Part shown: positions 17,632 through 26,383 of the stretch, piece after piece
Position numbering within the stretch: position 1 is the first letter of the stretch
Layout: each line of letters begins with the position of its first letter
From: Acetispira formosa (nom. nud.)
GTDB taxonomy: Bacteria; Desulfobacterota; Desulfarculia; Adiutricales; Adiutricaceae
Reading direction: 5' to 3'
Assembly (NCBI GenBank): GCA_023525915.1
Contig: CP026657.1
Location: 3,868,001-3,932,000 of the forward strand
Length of the DNA stretch: 64,000 nt
Program-made: the position numbers and the translations under genes
Notes under the pieces: model-generated
Database searches by the model: none
Told to the model about the DNA's origin: nothing
The model's input: only the letters and a program-made list of their open reading frames with translations

Positions 17632-17976
17632 TCAGGCTTTGATGAGGGTGCCGCAACTGTTGCAGCGAAAGACGCGGAGAAGATACTCGTCGACTTCCAG
17701 GCCGATTTGACGTCCCATCGTCGAACAGCCCAGGATGAGGGATACCGCCCCGGCGATGCCTCCGGCCACGGCTCCGCCGGAGCTTCCCAGGATGCGGATG
17801 GGGGGCGTGAAAGCCGTCGTGGCGGTCGAGGCGATCAAGGCCCCCATGCTGATTCCACGGCTGACGGCCAAACTCAGGCCCAGGCTGCCGCCCAGGACCG
17901 TGCCTACTTTGGCCCCCCAAGCCTCCGGCACGACGAAGATATCGGTTTTACAGAACGGGCATTTCGGTTTCTTCAT
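17632..17976 (-). CDS. Zinc-ribbon protein with glycine-rich hydrophobic core
   Basis: 114 residues. An N-terminal CPFC pair (MKKPKCPFCKTDIFV) and a C-terminal C-x-x-C pair (FRCNSCGTLIKA) would form one zinc site if the ends meet. Between them are two Gly/Ala-rich hydrophobic stretches (VGTVLGGSLGLSLAVSRGIS and SSGGAVAGGIAGAVSLILG), long enough to span or insert in a membrane. The ATG overlaps the upstream VWA stop by 4 bp (ATGA), so the two are translationally coupled. I do not know the family's function; context ties it to the AAA/VWA machine. Confidence 0.7.
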   Translation of the reverse strand: MKKPKCPFCKTDIFVVPEAWGAKVGTVLGGSLGLSLAVSRGISMGALIASTATTAFTPPIRILGSSGGAVAGGIAGAVSLILGCSTMGRQIGLEVDEYLLRVFRCNSCGTLIKA

Positions 17977-19589
17977 GAACTCTCCTTTCCGGTTATGGCC
18001 GCGCCCAGCAGCCCAAACATGGCTTGGGGCAGATCGGCCAGTTGTCTGATGACGGCGCTCCTACCGGGCAACAACTTTTTGATATCGTTACTGTCCAGGC
18101 CCAGGCCGTAGACCTCGAAACCAAGACGCGTCGCTTCGGCGATGGCGGTCTTGGTGTTGTCGATGTAGTCGGGCTCGCCGTCGGTCAGGATGAGGATGAT
18201 CTTGCGGTTCTGCTTCAGGGGAGACATTTCCTGCAAGGCCCACCAGACGGCTTCGCCCATCGGGGTTGAGCCTTCCGCTGTCAGTTGAAACTTGTGGTGC
18301 AGGGTCTGTCCGTGACTGAGAATTGGAGAGACCGTCTCCCATGACAGTTCCCGCTCCTTATAACGCCTGGTAGGCCGGCCCGGAAAAACGGTGGCCCCTA
18401 GACTTAAGCCGGGCACTTTGGACAGGGCACTGCAAAGAGAATAAGCGGTGGCGGAGACGAAGGTCATCTGGCCGCCCATAGAGCCGGAGGCGTCGATCAA
18501 TAAATGAACAGCGCTGTCCAAGCCGATCCTGAGCCCTGAGCGCCGAAACAGCTTTGAATCATTAACAAACACTCTGTGAAGTTGGCCGTTGTCCAACCGC
18601 CCCCGATGGCCAAGTCGGATTTTCTTCAGGGTCGCGGCCTGAAGCAGACTTTGCAGCCGACGCTTCAGGGCCAGGGTTGTCGTATTGGTTTCAGCCAAGG
18701 CCAATGGCGACAGTTCACCCAGCTCACGCGGGCAGACTTGGGCTACTCGCAGTTGATGGTTTTCACCGGCGGCGGCTTTGGCTGCGGTCAGTATGCCTTC
18801 CAACTCTTGCCCCAGACCGGCCGGAAGCTCCCCGGCAGGCTTGGTCAGCAGAGACTTTAAGGCTGAAGCGGTTCCCTGTTCATTCTCCGACTCATTGTTT
18901 GAGTGGTCATTGTCGCAAGACGTAGACAGCTCGTCCTCACCAGGCGCCGACGATTCCGCCTCTGACCCGCAATTGTTATTGACATAATCCTTGATCACCT
19001 CGACGATACGGCGGGCAAAGGAGATGACGGATTGGCTGTTGGGACAGGCCGCTCGAACCTCGTCCATAATCGGACCGAGGCTGGCGATTAGAACCGGGAC
19101 TTCCACCTCCAGTTTGAGCCGTAGAGCTTCAGCCCTCGGCCGCAGTTCGGGCACCGACCAACTCCGGGCCTCCAGCAGCAGCCAGTTGAGGAGGTCATGA
19201 TCAAGCTGGGCATCCGGCTCCGGCGCTTTGTCGAAGAAATGCCTGGCCAGCCAGTCGAAGTTACTGCGGCAGCCGGGAAAGATTTCGCCCAAAACCTTTT
19301 CCACCCTCCAGTCCTCAATGATATTGAAAACATGGAACTCTAGAGCGGAAAGCTTGGCGGCCTTGATCTGCCTGAAGTTGGTGGCCCGGATGTGAGCCGC
19401 CTCATGATCTAAAAACCCGCGAGCCAAAGCGACCAACTCCGGGGGTGAGTCCAGGGGCAGGCTGGGCAGGAAGATACGGCGGCCGTTGGTGGCCGCCTTG
19501 TCCCCGCCGATGATGACCTCAAGGCCGTATTTGCGGCCCAGGGCGGAGGCCACCAAAGGCAGCGACCGCAGGAAGTGATTGCTGTTCAT
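17973..19589 (-). CDS. CobT-like VWA-domain protein
   Basis: 538 residues. N-terminal region has an HEXXH motif (His62-Glu63 to His66, in LDHEAAHIRATNF), a middle linker is acidic and Ser/Glu-rich, and the C-terminal VWA domain has an intact MIDAS (LIDASGSMGGQ, near residue 365) and LTDGEPDY. This layout is that of CobT, partner of the CobS AAA ATPase in the aerobic cobaltochelatase, but no CobN is present and the neighbours are recombination genes, so a metal-chelatase role is unlikely. More probably it is the VWA adaptor of a MoxR/CobS-like ATPase acting in the island's own recombination or defence. Separated by 9 bp from the DUF3150 gene. Confidence 0.85.
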   Translation of the reverse strand: MNSNHFLRSLPLVASALGRKYGLEVIIGGDKAATNGRRIFLPSLPLDSPPELVALARGFLDHEAAHIRATNFRQIKAAKLSALEFHVFNIIEDWRVEKVLGEIFPGCRSNFDWLARHFFDKAPEPDAQLDHDLLNWLLLEARSWSVPELRPRAEALRLKLEVEVPVLIASLGPIMDEVRAACPNSQSVISFARRIVEVIKDYVNNNCGSEAESSAPGEDELSTSCDNDHSNNESENEQGTASALKSLLTKPAGELPAGLGQELEGILTAAKAAAGENHQLRVAQVCPRELGELSPLALAETNTTTLALKRRLQSLLQAATLKKIRLGHRGRLDNGQLHRVFVNDSKLFRRSGLRIGLDSAVHLLIDASGSMGGQMTFVSATAYSLCSALSKVPGLSLGATVFPGRPTRRYKERELSWETVSPILSHGQTLHHKFQLTAEGSTPMGEAVWWALQEMSPLKQNRKIILILTDGEPDYIDNTKTAIAEATRLGFEVYGLGLDSNDIKKLLPGRSAVIRQLADLPQAMFGLLGAAITGKESS

Positions 19590-19598
19590 AGTCTCTCC

Positions 19599-20570
19599 TT
19601 ACCAAAGCCCCAGGCTGTCGACGATGGGTTTGACCGCCGGGGGCTCCGGGCTGTGGTTTGAGTCTGCGGGTTCCAATTCAATAGTTTCGTCAGCTATGCG
19701 GTTCAGCCCGTAAATGACTTCGTGCGGGCTATGCCCTTCGATAACTTTCTGACCATGCTCCACCAGCAGCCTGGGGTCGCGGAGCATGGACACCAAGCCC
19801 TGAAGCATGACCAACGGCGGGCCGGAGATCAGCCCCCGCTTGGGCACCCCACGCATGGCCTCTTCGATTAGGTCGGCGGCCGGCGCGGCTCTCGGTTCGA
19901 CGAAGGAGAGCCCGACCAGTTTGCGGTGCATGGTCTTCAGGGGAGAAAGGGCTTTATGGCTGAGTTCGGTTTTGCCGGAATAGACCTTGTTCCAGGCCAG
20001 CCGGGCCTCTTTAGCGATTTCCTCGAACAGGGTCAGACCCAGGGTTGAGACCTCCCCAGTCAGGCTGTCCGCCATAACATCGCCCGGCTCCGGTGCGGCC
20101 ACTTTGTAGAATTGCCAGTCGAACGATAGGCGTGAACGAACGTAATCAGCGCCGACAGTTGACGTGGCGATGAGGTTCTCCCAGCCCGGATGCCGGTCAA
20201 CCCAGTCTTTGACCGCCTGGTCATAGGAATCCAGGAAGGCGTCTTTGGCGTTTTGAAATTTCCCCTTCAGACTGTGCAGGTGATAGTGGGCGTCTTGGGC
20301 CAGATGCTCAGGGATGGCCCAACCGCCCAGGAATCGGACGCCGATCTTGTCCAGATGGGCGACCGCCCTGGACTTCAGGGTGTTGAAGATGCGCAGGGCC
20401 TCCGGGTCGCAGATTTTCTTGCTGCCCCAGGAGGCCAGTTCCTCCGGCGGAAGCTCGGCCCCGCCGAAGTCGGCCGCCGTCAACTTGCGGCGGGCCGTCC
20501 AGATAGTTACCGACAAATTGACCGCCACCAGGCGGTCCAGTATTTTCATGTCGCAGGGTATAGCGGCCAT
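19599..20570 (-). CDS. DUF3150-domain protein
   Basis: 323 residues; I recognise the DUF3150 pattern (start MAAIPCDMKILDRLVAVNLS, then WTARRKLTAADFG, RFLGGWAIPEHLA, and a C-terminal LPP-poor helical region). No catalytic motif is evident; largely helical. The family is known from mobile elements next to CobS-like ATPases and VWA proteins, as here. Starts 3 bp after the AAA gene stop, with AGGAGG lying inside the end of that gene. Likely an intermediate subunit linking the ATPase to the VWA protein (inference). Confidence 0.75.
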   Translation of the reverse strand: MAAIPCDMKILDRLVAVNLSVTIWTARRKLTAADFGGAELPPEELASWGSKKICDPEALRIFNTLKSRAVAHLDKIGVRFLGGWAIPEHLAQDAHYHLHSLKGKFQNAKDAFLDSYDQAVKDWVDRHPGWENLIATSTVGADYVRSRLSFDWQFYKVAAPEPGDVMADSLTGEVSTLGLTLFEEIAKEARLAWNKVYSGKTELSHKALSPLKTMHRKLVGLSFVEPRAAPAADLIEEAMRGVPKRGLISGPPLVMLQGLVSMLRDPRLLVEHGQKVIEGHSPHEVIYGLNRIADETIELEPADSNHSPEPPAVKPIVDSLGLW

Positions 20571-20573
20571 AGA

Positions 20574-21548
20574 TCAGACCTCCTTTTCGGGAAAAATGCG
20601 TTGAGCGAGTTCATGTAAAAAGGTGCGATTCTCGGCCGAGGCCCGGAAGGCCAAGGCCCGGTCGAGGGCGTGTTTGAGGGGTGATAAACCCTGCCGGGCC
20701 AAAGGCTGGAAGCGGATGGTCAGCTTGGCCCAGCGGATGAGGGTACGGGTGGAAAAGGTAACGTCCAGGACATTCCCGGACGGGTTGGGATTGCTCTGGC
20801 CGATGAAGAGCCGCCTGACTTCCCCGGCATATTCCACCATCTTGCTCCGCAGATCAGGCGGGAGTTCCGGGGCCAGGCGGCCCAGGAGTTCGCTCTCCCT
20901 ATCCGGGGCGGGATAGCCGACTTCACAGAGGATGAAGCGATCCAGAAAAGCCAGGTTCTGCCGCAAGACGCCTTGGTACAGGCCGGTTTCATCCGAGGCG
21001 CCGTTGCTGTTGGCCGTTGCCGCGAAGCGGAACATCTCGTGGGGGCTGATGATCTCGCCGCCATTTTCCGGGATGCAGAGGGGGGAGCCGTCCAGGACGC
21101 TGTTCAGACCGGCGGCGGTGGATGGGTCCAGCAGATCAATCTCGTTGAGGAGGAACAGGCCGCCGTATTTCATGGCCAGACTCAGGGGACCATACTGAAA
21201 AACCATCTGCCCGTCCCGGACGCTGAGATGGCCGACCAGATCAGGGAATTCCAGGCGGCCATGTCCGGACACTTCAAACACGGGGTAGTTGATTCTGGCG
21301 GCCAGTTCCTTGACCAGGCTGGTCTTGCCGCTGCCGGTGGGGCCGAAGACATAGAGCGGATCGGACTTTTCCAGGAACCAGACGATGACGTCGCGGCTGG
21401 ATTCGTGGAAGAGATAGTCCGAGTCGGCTGGCGGGCTGTAGGGGCCGGGTTTGTCATAGCCTTTGATGAGCCGGCCGGAAGGCCGTCCACTGAAGACCTG
21501 GCCGGCATCCAGATCGACGGCCTGTAAATTGGCGAGTTCGTTGTGCAT
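20574..21548 (-). CDS. CobS-like (MoxR-type) AAA+ ATPase
   Basis: 324 residues. Walker A is GPTGSGKTSLV, Walker B is LFLLNEIDLLDP, sensor 1 lies in FAATANSNG, and an arginine-finger region is FLDRFILCEVGY. The helix-2 insert (HGRLEFPDLVGHLSVRDGQM) is that of the MoxR/CobS clade. These ATPases work as rings with VWA partners to remodel proteins; the VWA and DUF3150 genes follow directly. It starts 11 bp after the nuclease gene. In SXT-type conjugative elements, as I recall, a cobS-like gene likewise lies among bet/exo recombination genes, which suggests a conserved functional tie. Confidence 0.88.
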   Translation of the reverse strand: MHNELANLQAVDLDAGQVFSGRPSGRLIKGYDKPGPYSPPADSDYLFHESSRDVIVWFLEKSDPLYVFGPTGSGKTSLVKELAARINYPVFEVSGHGRLEFPDLVGHLSVRDGQMVFQYGPLSLAMKYGGLFLLNEIDLLDPSTAAGLNSVLDGSPLCIPENGGEIISPHEMFRFAATANSNGASDETGLYQGVLRQNLAFLDRFILCEVGYPAPDRESELLGRLAPELPPDLRSKMVEYAGEVRRLFIGQSNPNPSGNVLDVTFSTRTLIRWAKLTIRFQPLARQGLSPLKHALDRALAFRASAENRTFLHELAQRIFPEKEV

Positions 21549-21559
21549 ATTGGTTCTCC

Positions 21560-22717
21560 TTAATGTATGGGGCTAAGTTGTAGCCGCTCGAAAGGGCGGC
21601 TGATTTTTTGGGCTGACGACAGGAGTGAGTCCAGTTGATTTTCATCCACTTGTTTCAACTGGCCAAGGCTGGATTTGAGCAGATGCTGGTCGATGGTGGC
21701 CCGGCCCGGCATCCGGGAGACCTTGAAGCGGTAGCGGTTGCCACTTATCCACTGGCCTGACTTGCCCATGATGGCGGCGATGGCCTTTAGCTGTTCCTCA
21801 CGCTCCTTGATTTCTTCTTCGAGACGGGAGCGCGCGGCCTTCAAATCGGCCAGGGCGGACAGTTCCGGCTCCAAGGCCGGGTGGCTGTCGCCCTGGAATT
21901 TGGGACAGTCGCGGTTATGCCCGCACCAATCACACAGGGGATCGAACCCTTGCTGATAGGCTACTTGGCCCAGGTCGGCTCGGCCGGAGCGGATTTCCTC
22001 CATGTGGCTCCAAAGGCCGGCGCCTGTTTGGAAAAGCACCTTCAGCACCTCATCGTTCGGTGCATATGGCCCAAACGCCTTGGCCGACTGAGGGGCCACG
22101 GTCAGTACAAACCCATGGATGGAAACCGAATCAGCATCTTTTGGCAGTTGGACGCCCAACTGACGAGAGGCCAGTTCCGAGAAAGAACAGTACTCTGAAC
22201 AAGCAGGTAAGGACGAACCCTTTACAAATACGTTATTCGCGAAAACCGCCTGGCTCCAATAACGATGCAGTAATCCAAGCTGTCCATAGAGTTGCGCTTC
22301 ATGGGAGCCGTAAACATGGTCCCGTAGCCGGCCGACGCTCTTGAGCTCAATGACGGTCACGGCTTTAGCCTCCTCATCAAAAATCAGCAGATCAAGATGC
22401 GCCTTTATGGGAACACCATTGTGTTCAATACTTATCTCCAACTGAGAAATAAACTTCTGGCCGGCAGCGGTCAAAGCCTCCTCGACACCGTATTCCAGCC
22501 AGTGCCCTCGACGGAGTTGTAGTAGCGTTTCCAGGGACAGGGATGTCGGCTCGCCATTGAGCTTTCGGGCAACCACCGCCCTGGGACAGGTCAGGCCCCG
22601 AGCCAGATCAGACATCCCGAGATAGGTTCGTCGATCACCGAGGTTGGAGGCGGTATGCGCATGGGCGGCCGCTTCCAGCCCGGAGGCCAGAAGCGACAGT
22701 AATTCTTGTGCTTTCAT
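21560..22717 (-). CDS. PD-(D/E)XK nuclease, Cas4/RecB-like with Fe-S cluster motif
   Basis: 385 residues. The catalytic core is visible as IKAHLDLLIF (Asp) and VTVIELKSV (E-x-K), with a downstream Gln-containing helix (HEAQLYGQLGLL). A cysteine at residue 44 (LTCPRAV) and a C-terminal CDWCGHNRDC triad give the four-Cys arrangement of Cas4/AddB-type 4Fe-4S nucleases. A C-terminal coiled-coil segment follows (SRLEEEIKEREEQLKAIAA). Together with ERF this would make an exonuclease-annealase pair like lambda exo/bet. It is not part of a CRISPR locus: I saw no repeats or cas genes. An intrinsic-terminator-like hairpin separates it from ERF. Confidence 0.85.
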   Translation of the reverse strand: MKAQELLSLLASGLEAAAHAHTASNLGDRRTYLGMSDLARGLTCPRAVVARKLNGEPTSLSLETLLQLRRGHWLEYGVEEALTAAGQKFISQLEISIEHNGVPIKAHLDLLIFDEEAKAVTVIELKSVGRLRDHVYGSHEAQLYGQLGLLHRYWSQAVFANNVFVKGSSLPACSEYCSFSELASRQLGVQLPKDADSVSIHGFVLTVAPQSAKAFGPYAPNDEVLKVLFQTGAGLWSHMEEIRSGRADLGQVAYQQGFDPLCDWCGHNRDCPKFQGDSHPALEPELSALADLKAARSRLEEEIKEREEQLKAIAAIMGKSGQWISGNRYRFKVSRMPGRATIDQHLLKSSLGQLKQVDENQLDSLLSSAQKISRPFERLQLSPIH

Positions 22718-22731
22718 TGATTTTCTCCAAT

Positions 22732-22751
22732 AAAAAAGCCCCTCTCGGGGC
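22732..22751 (-). terminator. Terminator/attenuator between ERF and nuclease genes
   Basis: On the minus strand GCCCC-GAGA-GGGGC is followed by TTTTTTATT, a textbook intrinsic terminator. It lies between two genes of one operon, 15 bp before the nuclease start, so it probably lowers downstream expression relative to ERF. Confidence 0.7.
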
Positions 22752-22782
22752 CGGGCGTGTCTCGATATTTAAATGTTGAGAA

Positions 22783-23478
22783 TCAGGCGGCGTCAGCGTA
22801 GCGCCACCAGATTTTCCGTTCGGCGTTCCGGCGGAAGCCGGCGGCGCTCAACATCTCTTTTTTGGCGGCCGTGTGGCCGGTGGCGATGACGCAGGCCCGG
22901 CCGTCAGGCGTCGTGACCAACTGGTAATTGATGCCCTCCAAATGCGGCAGCTTTTTCAGAATCTCGTTTTCCGACTCTGCGGGCGGTGTGTTTCCAGGTT
23001 CCAAGTCGCTGGCCGAGCTTGAATCCGGTACGACTGACCGGTTATCAAGGGTCGCTTTCTTTCGCTCCTTTCGGGACCGGCCGCAGGCCGCCTCCCCGTC
23101 GTCGTCCTCAACGACCAATCCAACCAAGGCAGCCAGGGAATATCTCCGGGCATAGGTCAGCGCCGAGCCATACCCCTGCGGATCAGCCTTCGGCAACGGC
23201 ATCACCATCAGCGACGCCTGCCACTGCCCGCTGGCCGCGTGGATCAACTTCGTCACCAAACCCAGATGGCCCTGTTCCGCCGGAACCGAATACTGTACCA
23301 GCCAAATCCCGTGCTTGAGCAAAGCCTCCCGTGAGGCTTCCACCACCGAGTTCAAGGTGGCGTAGCGAGCCTTGGCAAAAGGGTTCTCCCGGTCTTTTAC
23401 GGCCGGGCTGATCTCCGCCTGCACTTTCAGCATCGCTCCCGACAACTCATTGATCGCCTCCGAACATAAATTTTCCAT
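22783..23478 (-). CDS. erf: ERF-family single-strand annealing recombinase
   Basis: 231 residues. The ERF core is clear: NPFAKARYATLNSVVEASRE, then the signature DPQGYGSALTYARRYSLAAL followed by acidic EDDDGE. ERF proteins anneal complementary single strands, in phages and mobile elements, usually with a partner exonuclease; the next gene supplies one. A C-terminal segment (RRNAERKIWWRYADAA) resembles short extensions seen in such proteins. First gene of the leftward operon; AGGAGG precedes the ATG at 23478. Confidence 0.88.
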   Translation of the reverse strand: MENLCSEAINELSGAMLKVQAEISPAVKDRENPFAKARYATLNSVVEASREALLKHGIWLVQYSVPAEQGHLGLVTKLIHAASGQWQASLMVMPLPKADPQGYGSALTYARRYSLAALVGLVVEDDDGEAACGRSRKERKKATLDNRSVVPDSSSASDLEPGNTPPAESENEILKKLPHLEGINYQLVTTPDGRACVIATGHTAAKKEMLSAAGFRRNAERKIWWRYADAA

Positions 23479-23530
23479 ACGTTACCTCCTAAAATGGAAA
23501 ACCGCCGTGAGCCGGAGGCCCACAGCGGTG

Positions 23531-23596
23531 CGGTTGACAACAAAAGGGATGTCATTTCAATATGGTAATATATATTTGAAATAATTCGAGTAGCAT
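23531..23596 (+). repeat. Left copy of 66-bp diverged direct repeat flanking the redox cassette
   Basis: Aligns without gaps to 29634-29699 with about 50 of 66 positions the same (shared GGTTGACAACAA and GATGTCATTTCAA). Read in one frame both end as a peptide tail L-T-T-x-x-MSFQ-x-G-x-IYLK then stop, and several differences are silent (GGT/GGC, TAT/TAC, TTG/CTA). This suggests remnants of one coding sequence, possibly a transposase tail. Confidence 0.7.
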
Positions 23597-23802
23597 CGTC
23601 TCAAAATGGGGTAATGCACTGAGATAAAGCTGCCGTCATAGAGCAGTTTCGGGTGGATTATAGTCTGGCCGGGGCAATTAATGACCTCACCAGCCTTCTG
23701 CAAATGTCAAATAAAAGGAACCCTTAGAAAATAGTTTTACTTATATCTATCTGATGACCGGGTTCTTACTAAATGCAACCATGCTTGAATATGGCTCTAA
23801 TA

Positions 23803-23829
23803 TTTATGGCCCACATCGTGGGCCATAAA
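23803..23829. terminator. Perfect 12-bp hairpin in the 23.6-24.05 kb gap
   Basis: TTTATGGCCCAC and GTGGGCCATAAA enclose ATC. It lies 217 bp past the end of the aldo-keto reductase operon (reading left). I see nothing else in 23597-24045. Confidence 0.5.
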
Positions 23830-24045
23830 TTAAACATGGGCTCAGCTTAAATAATCGGCATAGCCTTGGTTGTGGGGAGACGCTTTACAGGGCCTTTTAG
23901 AAAGCGTCGTGACAACATTTACCTCTATAGCCATTCTAAGTGAAAACTATGTTCCCGCTTAGGATAATTCCATCACTATGCACTGTCTGATCGCAATCAA
24001 AAATGATGCTGTGGACCACTAATGTTGCTTTGAGTGCTGATCTAT

Positions 24046-25026
24046 TTAGTTATGCCCCTGAACCGGGTGCGGTTTATATAATTCTTCCAGATAGGCTATT
24101 TCATGGGCCGAGAGGTTGACCTCGACGGCCTTGACCGCATCTTCCAAGTGGCTTATTTTGTTGGAGCCGATAATGGGTGCGGCTACCGGGTTCTTGTGCA
24201 GGAGCCAGGCCAGAGAAATTTGGGTTCGAGCCAGGCCTCGTTTTTCAGCCAGTTCCGAGACCCGGTCAATAACCGGCCTGTCCGCGTCTTTGTTGTGATC
24301 GTATTTGCTTTCCGCGATTTTGTCGGTTTCATGCCGTCTGGTCATTTCGTTCCAAGGGCGGGATAAACGTCCGGCAGCCAGCGGGCTGTAGGGAGTCAAG
24401 CCGACGCCCAGGTCCCGACATAAGGGAATCATCTCCCGTTCATCTTCCCGATAGATCAGGTTATAGTGATTCTGCATGGAAATAAACTTTGTCCATCCAT
24501 GCCTTTCAGCCACATGCTGCGCTTTTTGGAATTGCCAGGCCCACATGGCTGAGGCCCCGATATAGCGAGCCTTGCCGGCCTTTACTACGTCATGCAGGGC
24601 TTCCATGGTTTCTTCGATCGGGGTGCCGTAATCCCAGCGGTGGATGATGTAAAGATCAACATAGTCCAGGCCCAGACGCTCCAGGCTATGGTCAATCTCA
24701 CTCAGAATCGCCTTGCGGGACAAGCCGCCCCCGTTGGGGCCTGGGCGCATGGTTTGATGAACCTTGGTCGCAATAACCACTTCATCACGGTTGGCGAAAT
24801 CCTTTATGGCCCGGCCCAATATCTCTTCGCTTCGGCCGAGGCTGTAGACGTTGGCCGTATCAAAGAAGTTGATGCCCAGTTCCAGGGCTTTTTGGATGAC
24901 CGGCCGGCTTTGCTCTTCGTTAAGCGCCCATTTATGGACCCAGCCTTCCGGGTCGCCGAAGCTCATGCAGCCAAGACAAATGCGGGAAACATCCAGGCCG
25001 CTGTTGCCTAATTTTGTATATTCCAT
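24046..25026 (-). CDS. Aldo/keto reductase
   Basis: 326 residues, single AKR domain. NAD(P)H-dependent carbonyl reductase fold with the catalytic tetrad in place: Asp and Tyr in INFFDTANVYSLG, Lys in VIATKVHQTM, His in LYIIHRWDYG. C-terminal GSNKISHLEDAVKAVEV is the cofactor-binding end. Closest in style to the YajO/Tas-like AKRs. Last gene of the leftward cassette operon, 158 bp after the Fe-S AKR. Substrate unknown; with the neighbours it probably reduces a carbonyl intermediate. Confidence 0.92.
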   Translation of the reverse strand: MEYTKLGNSGLDVSRICLGCMSFGDPEGWVHKWALNEEQSRPVIQKALELGINFFDTANVYSLGRSEEILGRAIKDFANRDEVVIATKVHQTMRPGPNGGGLSRKAILSEIDHSLERLGLDYVDLYIIHRWDYGTPIEETMEALHDVVKAGKARYIGASAMWAWQFQKAQHVAERHGWTKFISMQNHYNLIYREDEREMIPLCRDLGVGLTPYSPLAAGRLSRPWNEMTRRHETDKIAESKYDHNKDADRPVIDRVSELAEKRGLARTQISLAWLLHKNPVAAPIIGSNKISHLEDAVKAVEVNLSAHEIAYLEELYKPHPVQGHN

Positions 25027-25184
25027 AGCCTTTACCTCCGACTATTTTCCAGCCAGAATTGCTTGCGGTTCTGGCGCTGTATTCTCTCGCGCCTTACTTC
25101 CAACCTTGGCTGAAAGGTTTGCGGCCACGTTGCGCAATCGTTCAGTTGGCAGACCAACTGTGTCACGTGCGGCTATGGCGTACT

Positions 25185-26303
25185 TTAACTGAGCGACTCC
25201 ACCGCTTTGTCCATCTCAACCCTGATGGCTATACGCTGGGGGCAGGCCTTTTCACACTCTCCGCACTTGATGCATTCGGCCGCGCGCTTCTTGCCGTGAC
25301 CGCCCACATGCCAGCCTTCCCAAGTGAGAGCTGCGGCCTTGTCCTTATATAAGGTCAGGTAGTTCATGGCGATGAAAGTGCCAGAAATACCGATGTTCTC
25401 AGGGCAGACCTTGGCGCAGTAGTCGCACACCGTGCAGGGAATGAGCGGGATGGCGGCCAGAGCCTTTTGGGCCTCGGCCACTGTGCTTCTTTCCGCTTCG
25501 GTCAGGGGAGTAAAATTATTCATGAACGAAAGGTTATCGTCCATCTGCTCCAGGGAGCTCATGCCGGACAACACAGTGAGCACGCCCTCGAGACTGGCGG
25601 CAAAGCGGATGGCCCATGAGGCCAGGGATGCGTCGGGATTGACCTGACGGAGAATATCGGCCACCGGTTCAGGCGGGTTCGCCAGGAGTCCCCCTTTGAC
25701 CGGCTCCATGACGATGACGGGTTTCCCGTGCTTCCGGGCCGTTTCGTAACAGGCGCGTGACTGAATCGCCGGGTTCTCCCAGTCGGCATAATTGATTTGC
25801 AGTTGCACGAACTCCGCTTCCGGGTGCGCGCACAAAATTGCCTCCAGTTCTTCAGCCGTGGCGTGAGCGGAAAAACCCACGTGCCGGATCAGGCCCTGTT
25901 GTTTTTTCTCCAGCACGAAATCCCACATGTTAAAATCATCAAAGACCTTTGTTCGGCCCGCGCCAAGATTGTGCAGCAGGTAGAAATCGAAATAGCCCGC
26001 CCCGGACTGGTCCAGCGAGGTTCCGAATTGCCTGATGGCATCCTCACGGTTATGGCATTGAATCCAGGCCGCGTTCTTGGTTGCCAACTGAAAGGATTCA
26101 CGCGGATATCGCTCCACCAGGGCCTGACGGATGGCGTCCTCGCTGCCGGGATAGGCCCAGGCCGTGTCAAAGTAGGTAAAACCAGCCGACAGAAAGCGGT
26201 CGACCATGGCCTTGACCTGCTCGATATCAATGTTTTCTCCGAGCTTTGGCAGGCGCATCAGGCCAAAACCGAATTTTTTTATTTCTTGGCCGAGATATGA
26301 CAT
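25185..26303 (-). CDS. Aldo/keto reductase with C-terminal 2x[4Fe-4S] ferredoxin domain
   Basis: 372 residues. N-terminal AKR barrel (GFGLMRLPKLG, FTYFDTAWAYPG, QLATKNAAW, YLLHNLG) followed from about residue 280 by a ferredoxin module with two clusters: CTVCDYCAKVCP and CIKCGECEKACPQ. This two-part architecture is common in anaerobes, where the barrel may be fed electrons from ferredoxin instead of only NAD(P)H. It lies between the tautomerase gene and the second AKR. Length is typical for the family. Confidence 0.93.
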   Translation of the reverse strand: MSYLGQEIKKFGFGLMRLPKLGENIDIEQVKAMVDRFLSAGFTYFDTAWAYPGSEDAIRQALVERYPRESFQLATKNAAWIQCHNREDAIRQFGTSLDQSGAGYFDFYLLHNLGAGRTKVFDDFNMWDFVLEKKQQGLIRHVGFSAHATAEELEAILCAHPEAEFVQLQINYADWENPAIQSRACYETARKHGKPVIVMEPVKGGLLANPPEPVADILRQVNPDASLASWAIRFAASLEGVLTVLSGMSSLEQMDDNLSFMNNFTPLTEAERSTVAEAQKALAAIPLIPCTVCDYCAKVCPENIGISGTFIAMNYLTLYKDKAAALTWEGWHVGGHGKKRAAECIKCGECEKACPQRIAIRVEMDKAVESLS

Positions 26304-26383
26304 AGTGTCCTCCGGATTTCGGTTGGCCGGAAACTTTCTTTTCTGAAAGTTTCCAGCCTGGAGTTCTAAAAATCGCCTAAGGC

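Noticed and set aside
17973-21548. Cobaltochelatase CobS/CobT of aerobic cobalamin synthesis
   Set aside because: No CobN, no cobalamin genes nearby, and the operon is led by recombination genes in an anaerobe's mobile island.
21560-22717. cas4 of a CRISPR-Cas locus
   Set aside because: The nuclease is Cas4-like, but no cas1/cas2 or spaced repeat array was found anywhere in the window.
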